Part shown: piece after piece, positions 61,432 through 64,000 of the stretch | Layout: every line of letters begins with the position of its first letter | How positions within the stretch are numbered: the first letter of the stretch is position 1 | Source: Nocardia jejuensis NBRC 103114 | GTDB taxonomy: Bacteria > Actinomycetota > Actinomycetes > Mycobacteriales > Mycobacteriaceae | Direction: 5' to 3' | Length of the DNA stretch: 64,000 nt | Assembly (NCBI RefSeq): GCF_001613145.1 | Contig: NZ_BDBU01000007.1 | Coordinates: 1-64,000 of the forward strand | Translations under genes and position numbers: made by a program | The notes under the pieces: model-generated | What the model saw: the letters and a program-made list of their open reading frames with translations, nothing else | Database searches by the model: none | Told to the model about the DNA's origin: nothing

Positions 61432-62381
61432 CCGCGCAGCGGGTGGTGGGCGGCACCAGGTCCGGCACCCGCCGGACATTCGTATTCGTCTGCGCGGCTG
61501 CGCTTCTGACTGCCCTGGTGACGGCGCATGATCGGTTCCCCGATGTCCTCGGTGCGGGAGTGTTTCTCGACGCGGCCGCGCCGTGGCTGGTGGTGTTCGT
61601 GCCCCTGCTCGCCCTCACCGCTCTGCTGCTGCGTTCACCGGCGGGTGCGGCCGCCGCTCTGGTGCCCCTGCTGGCCTGGGCGTGGGTATTCGGCAGTTGG
61701 TGGGCTCCGCATTCTCCTGGGGCGTCACCGCGGGCCGTCGAACCGCTACGGCTGGTCTCCCAGAACCTGTTCGCCGACAACGCGTCCCCGACTGCGACGG
61801 CGCGAGCACTGGTGGCATCCGATGCCGATCTGATCGCCGTGCAGGAGTTCGCCGGGGCGGACCGCGAACCCGTGCAACGCATTCTCGATCGCAGCTATCG
61901 CTACAGCGAGGTGGTCGGAACGGTGGCGCTCTGGAGTCGCTACCCGACCTCGGAAACCGTTGCCGTAGACGTGGGGCTGCCATGGCATCGGGGTCTGCGT
62001 ACCGAGGTGTCCACCCCCCGAGGCGATCTCACGGTCTACGTGGTTCACCTGCCGTCGATCCGCCCCGGCGACACCACCACCCGGGAGCGGGGCCTGTCCA
62101 CCCTCTCCCGAACCCTCGCCGGTGACGAATCCGCCCGCGTCCTGGTGGCGGGAGACTTCAACACCCCGTCCACCGACCGCGATTGGACCCGCCTCGCTCC
62201 CGGCTACGAGGAGGCCCGCCCGTCCTCCGGACCGGGATTCACCTGGCCGGCCACCTTCCCCCTGGTACGCCTGGACCACATTCTCACCCGCGGCCTGACC
62301 GCCACCACCTCCACGGTCCTGCGCCTACCCGGACCGGATCACCGAGCGATCGACGTCACGATCGATCTCTCCCGCTCCTGA
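61428..62381 (+). CDS. Endonuclease/exonuclease/phosphatase (EEP) family membrane protein
   Basis: A 317-residue protein. Three hydrophobic segments (~residues 18-90) anchor it, and the EEP fold follows. Catalytic motifs are SQNLFADN, VQEFAGAD, GDFNTPSTD and PDHRAIDV. In related actinobacterial proteins the active site faces outside, acting on phosphodiesters such as lipids or nucleic acids. GTG 61428 overlaps the lipoprotein stop (GTGA), so the pair is translationally coupled. Confidence 0.88.
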   Translation: MTAQRVVGGTRSGTRRTFVFVCAAALLTALVTAHDRFPDVLGAGVFLDAAAPWLVVFVPLLALTALLLRSPAGAAAALVPLLAWAWVFGSWWAPHSPGASPRAVEPLRLVSQNLFADNASPTATARALVASDADLIAVQEFAGADREPVQRILDRSYRYSEVVGTVALWSRYPTSETVAVDVGLPWHRGLRTEVSTPRGDLTVYVVHLPSIRPGDTTTRERGLSTLSRTLAGDESARVLVAGDFNTPSTDRDWTRLAPGYEEARPSSGPGFTWPATFPLVRLDHILTRGLTATTSTVLRLPGPDHRAIDVTIDLSRS

Positions 62382-62617
62382 CCCGGTTCTCCAAGGGACG
62401 TTATCCCGTATCGGTGGAATCTCTTCCAAACTGCTGAGACGGTCGATGGCGGGCGCAGCTGAAACGGTCTCACCCCTGAAGGAAGGACGGCAGCGTAACT
62501 GGACGCCGAAGGCCCCTTCCTCGCCCTCGCCCGCACCTGGATCTCCGACCTCACCGGAGTGTCCGGCACCGACTCCTGAGGCAGCACCGCCACCGACGCC
62601 CGCATCGGCGGCAGGCA
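62382..62617. other. Short gap with a possible gene remnant
   Basis: A 236-bp gap between convergent genes. The plus-strand frame at 62499-62579 reads LDAEGPFLALARTWISDLTG and ends at a TGA; it directly follows a TAA and has no start, so it may be the 3' end of a decayed gene. The GC-rich overlapping frames elsewhere have no signature. Confidence 0.35.
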
Positions 62618-62830
62618 TCACAACTCAGAGGTAAGCGACTCCATCTCCGCGAGCGCGTGAGCTCCGAGGTCCAGGAGATTGCGCAGCGCGGCTGAGTCGA
62701 ACGCGAACTCGAATTCGTCTCGTGCGCTGCCGAATACGAGCGTTACCTCGTCCCGATTGTTGATGATGCTGCGCATCGGGCATCGCCCGTCGACCGCAGC
62801 CCAGGCCCCGAGTTTCAATGGCTCGAACAT
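62618..62830 (-). CDS. Small conserved hypothetical protein (70 residues)
   Basis: A 70-residue acidic protein (MFEPLKLGAWAAVDG..., ending HALAEMESLTSEL) with no recognised domain. Short strands (VTLVFGSARDEFEFAFD) are followed by a C-terminal helix. ATG 62830 has AGAGGGG upstream. It is the gene directly downstream of a GntR regulator and of two operator-like sites, so it is probably the main target. The function is unknown. Confidence 0.7.
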   Translation of the reverse strand: MFEPLKLGAWAAVDGRCPMRSIINNRDEVTLVFGSARDEFEFAFDSAALRNLLDLGAHALAEMESLTSEL

Positions 62831-62865
62831 GTCGATCCCCTCTGTGTGAGTGAAACTTCTTCTGT

Positions 62866-62908
62866 AAATGGACTATGCCACTTACGAGAAAAGTGGTCTA
62901 TGCCACTT
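62866..62908. promoter_or_regulatory. Two tandem GntR operator-like sites
   Basis: AAGTGG-N6-CCACTT is a perfect inverted repeat at 62891-62908. A second site at 62866-62883 (AAATGG-N6-CCACTT) differs at one base of one arm. The centres are 25 bp apart, and both share the core CTATGCCACTT. They lie in the promoter of the 70-residue protein gene, immediately after the GntR gene. Confidence 0.75.
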
Positions 62909-62939
62909 CGGGGAGTCGTCGGTGTGTCCGCATCTGTAC

Positions 62940-63683
62940 TCAGGCGAGGGGGTACTCCTGCCGGAAAGACCAGTGCGCCTGCGGATGTACCGCCTCATCG
63001 AACTGCAGGGGTGTGTCGTCGAGATCGAAGAGAACGAGCCAGTGTATGAGAACCGCGGAGGGGCGACCGATCTGCAGACCGCGTTGCTCCTGTGCATTCG
63101 AGAGGCGGGCACATACCTGGTCTCTGGCGTAAGCCGCTGTTCGTCCGGACATCTCGGCGACGTAGCGGGCGGTTCCACCTCGGATACGTTCGAGCTCGAG
63201 CAGGCGTGGCGCCGCTTCGGCAATCGAAGCGGGAAACCAGGAGGTGGACAATTCAATGGGGCCGGTCGCCCTGCTACTTATCAGGCGCCGCCGTTCGATG
63301 ACATCGGCATCCGCAGATAGGGCGAGGGCCTCGGTGACATGATCGGGGCCTGCCACGATGCGTGCGTGCAGGAACTCGACACTTTCGTTCTCCGAATACA
63401 TCGTTCCGAATTCCGCTGCCCGGGCGTAGCGTTCGCGTGCACGCGGTGCCATTTGCTGGGAACGGACGTAGGTTCCGGAACCACGGCGTGACTCCACCAG
63501 TCCTTGGCGGCGAAGAGCCTGCAACGCTTTGCCGGCAGTCGGCCGCGCCACTTTCCACGTGGTGGAGAGTGCGCGTTCGGAGGGCACCTCGGATCCTGGC
63601 GGCAGGTCGCCCCGGACGATCTGATCTCGAATGTAGCTCGCGATCTGCAGGTACTTCGGGAGTACCTCTTCGATCTCCGGCAA
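62940..63683 (-). CDS. GntR family transcriptional regulator (HutC/UTRA type)
   Basis: A 247-residue GntR regulator. The winged helix-turn-helix occupies residues ~8-75 (PPGSEVPSERALSTTWKVARPTAGKAL), followed by an effector-binding UTRA domain. The TTG at 63683 has GGAGAGG seven bases upstream. It is transcribed towards the 70-residue gene, with the two operator-like sites between. A third similar site lies at its own promoter. The likely role is autoregulated repression. Confidence 0.9.
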   Translation of the reverse strand: MPEIEEVLPKYLQIASYIRDQIVRGDLPPGSEVPSERALSTTWKVARPTAGKALQALRRQGLVESRRGSGTYVRSQQMAPRARERYARAAEFGTMYSENESVEFLHARIVAGPDHVTEALALSADADVIERRRLISSRATGPIELSTSWFPASIAEAAPRLLELERIRGGTARYVAEMSGRTAAYARDQVCARLSNAQEQRGLQIGRPSAVLIHWLVLFDLDDTPLQFDEAVHPQAHWSFRQEYPLA

Positions 63684-63726
63684 CGGTCAACCTCTCCGCA
63701 CGTCGTGATGGTCATGCGCCGCAGCG

Positions 63727-63742
63727 AGTACCCTAGACCACT
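63727..63742. promoter_or_regulatory. Third GntR operator-like site at the gntR promoter
   Basis: AGTACCCTAGACCACT matches the reverse complement of the 62891-62908 site at 13 of 16 positions, including the whole TAGACCACT half. An overlapping palindrome CACTGGCCAGTG lies at 63739-63750. The position, 44-59 bases upstream of the GntR start, suits autoregulation. Confidence 0.5.
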
Positions 63743-63798
63743 GGCCAGTGTATCAACGGTGCAGGCGGACGGCCTATTACAGCTGGGCGAGGAGTCTG

Positions 63799-64000
63799 AT
63801 GGTTCGGGTGCTGGTGGTTGCGGCCGGGGGTGGTGGGGATGCGATTTCGGGGTCCGTGGTGGGGCGGGCGCTCGAGGGGGTGGATGTGGTCGGGGTGATG
63901 GGTTTTTCGTGGGATCGGTTGATGTTGGATCCTGATCCGGGGCCTCGGGTGGCTGGGGATTTCGAGGGGTTGGTGGAACCGGCGCCGGGGGTGTTCGAGA
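63799..64000 (+). CDS. DUF1152 domain protein, partial
   Basis: The 5' part of a gene cut by the window end; 67 codons are seen. The start MVRVLVVAAGGGGDAISGSVVGRAL has the glycine-rich motif of DUF1152 proteins, which form a nucleotide-binding-like fold of unknown function. AGGAG lies four bases before ATG 63799. The rest, including any C-terminal signature, is outside the window. Confidence 0.75.
   Translation, partial: MVRVLVVAAGGGGDAISGSVVGRALEGVDVVGVMGFSWDRLMLDPDPGPRVAGDFEGLVEPAPGVFE

Noticed and set aside
62446..62634. 62-residue Pro/Ser/Ala-rich plus-strand ORF
   Set aside because: Low complexity, no ribosome-binding site and no recognisable domain.

Overview
The window looks like chromosomal DNA of a mycolic-acid actinomycete, most likely Nocardia or a close relative. 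The signs are very high GC, many GTG/TTG starts, TAnnnT -10 boxes placed for leaderless transcripts, a DUF222-HNH protein, several F420/FMN (luciferase-like and Ddn-like) oxidoreductases, an orphan Mce protein, a PknG-type kinase with GlnH/GlnX partners, and many TetR regulators. No tRNA, rRNA, CRISPR array or insertion sequence was recognised. The genus is inferred from gene content only.

1-6.3 kb: a DUF222-HNH protein and a thioesterase transcribed divergently, both apparently leaderless; then a pair of NtaA/SnaA/DszA-type monooxygenases behind a structured leader, divergent from a GNAT acetyltransferase.

6.6-16.6 kb: a compact biosynthetic cluster on the plus strand: cytochrome P450, GNAT acyltransferase, a single-module fully reducing type I PKS (KS-AT-DH-ER-KR-ACP, no thioesterase, no methyltransferase) and an alpha-oxoamine synthase overlapping the PKS by 4 bp. 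The logic (reduced polyketide released by PLP-dependent decarboxylative condensation with an amino acid, then oxidation and perhaps N-acylation) resembles fungal fumonisin/sphinganine-analogue pathways and suggests a bacterial sphingoid-like amino-alcohol product. This is the best candidate for an undescribed system here.

16.6-21.7 kb: a TetR regulator divergent from an alpha/beta-hydrolase and GH3 glycosidase operon with a clear operator between them, then a Tat-exported PI-PLC-like protein.

21.8-31 kb: a seven-gene, almost fully overlapping minus-strand signalling operon: GlnX-like membrane protein, GlnH-like solute-binding lipoprotein, coiled-coil protein, PknG-like kinase, PP2C phosphatase, VWA/MIDAS protein and FHA protein. 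Zinc ribbons recur in the kinase, phosphatase and FHA protein. It reads as a complete ligand-sensing phospho-Ser/Thr circuit, from sensor to phosphothreonine reader.

31.4-50.2 kb: mixed metabolism and regulation: a stand-alone LigD-type polymerase domain, a Ddn-like reductase, TetR, a lipase overlapping tail-to-tail with a PucR regulator, an epoxide hydrolase, a large LuxR/ATPase regulator, a DUF3754 membrane protein, an L,D-transpeptidase, an orphan Mce protein with TetR, SRPBCC and LLM proteins, a divergent second EF-Tu with its own leader and terminator, and an acyl-CoA dehydrogenase.

50.2-54.4 kb: two SDR genes flank two tandem TetR genes. Three unrelated short tandem-repeat arrays (27 bp, 24 bp within a TetR coding region, and degenerate ~17 bp) lie within 2.3 kb. 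A 55-residue membrane protein precedes the second SDR.

54.9-64 kb: an AraC-type regulator, a response regulator/histidine kinase/BNR-propeller group, a lipoprotein glycosidase with an EEP-family membrane enzyme, and a GntR regulator with three matching operator-like sites controlling itself and a 70-residue protein. The window ends inside a DUF1152 gene.
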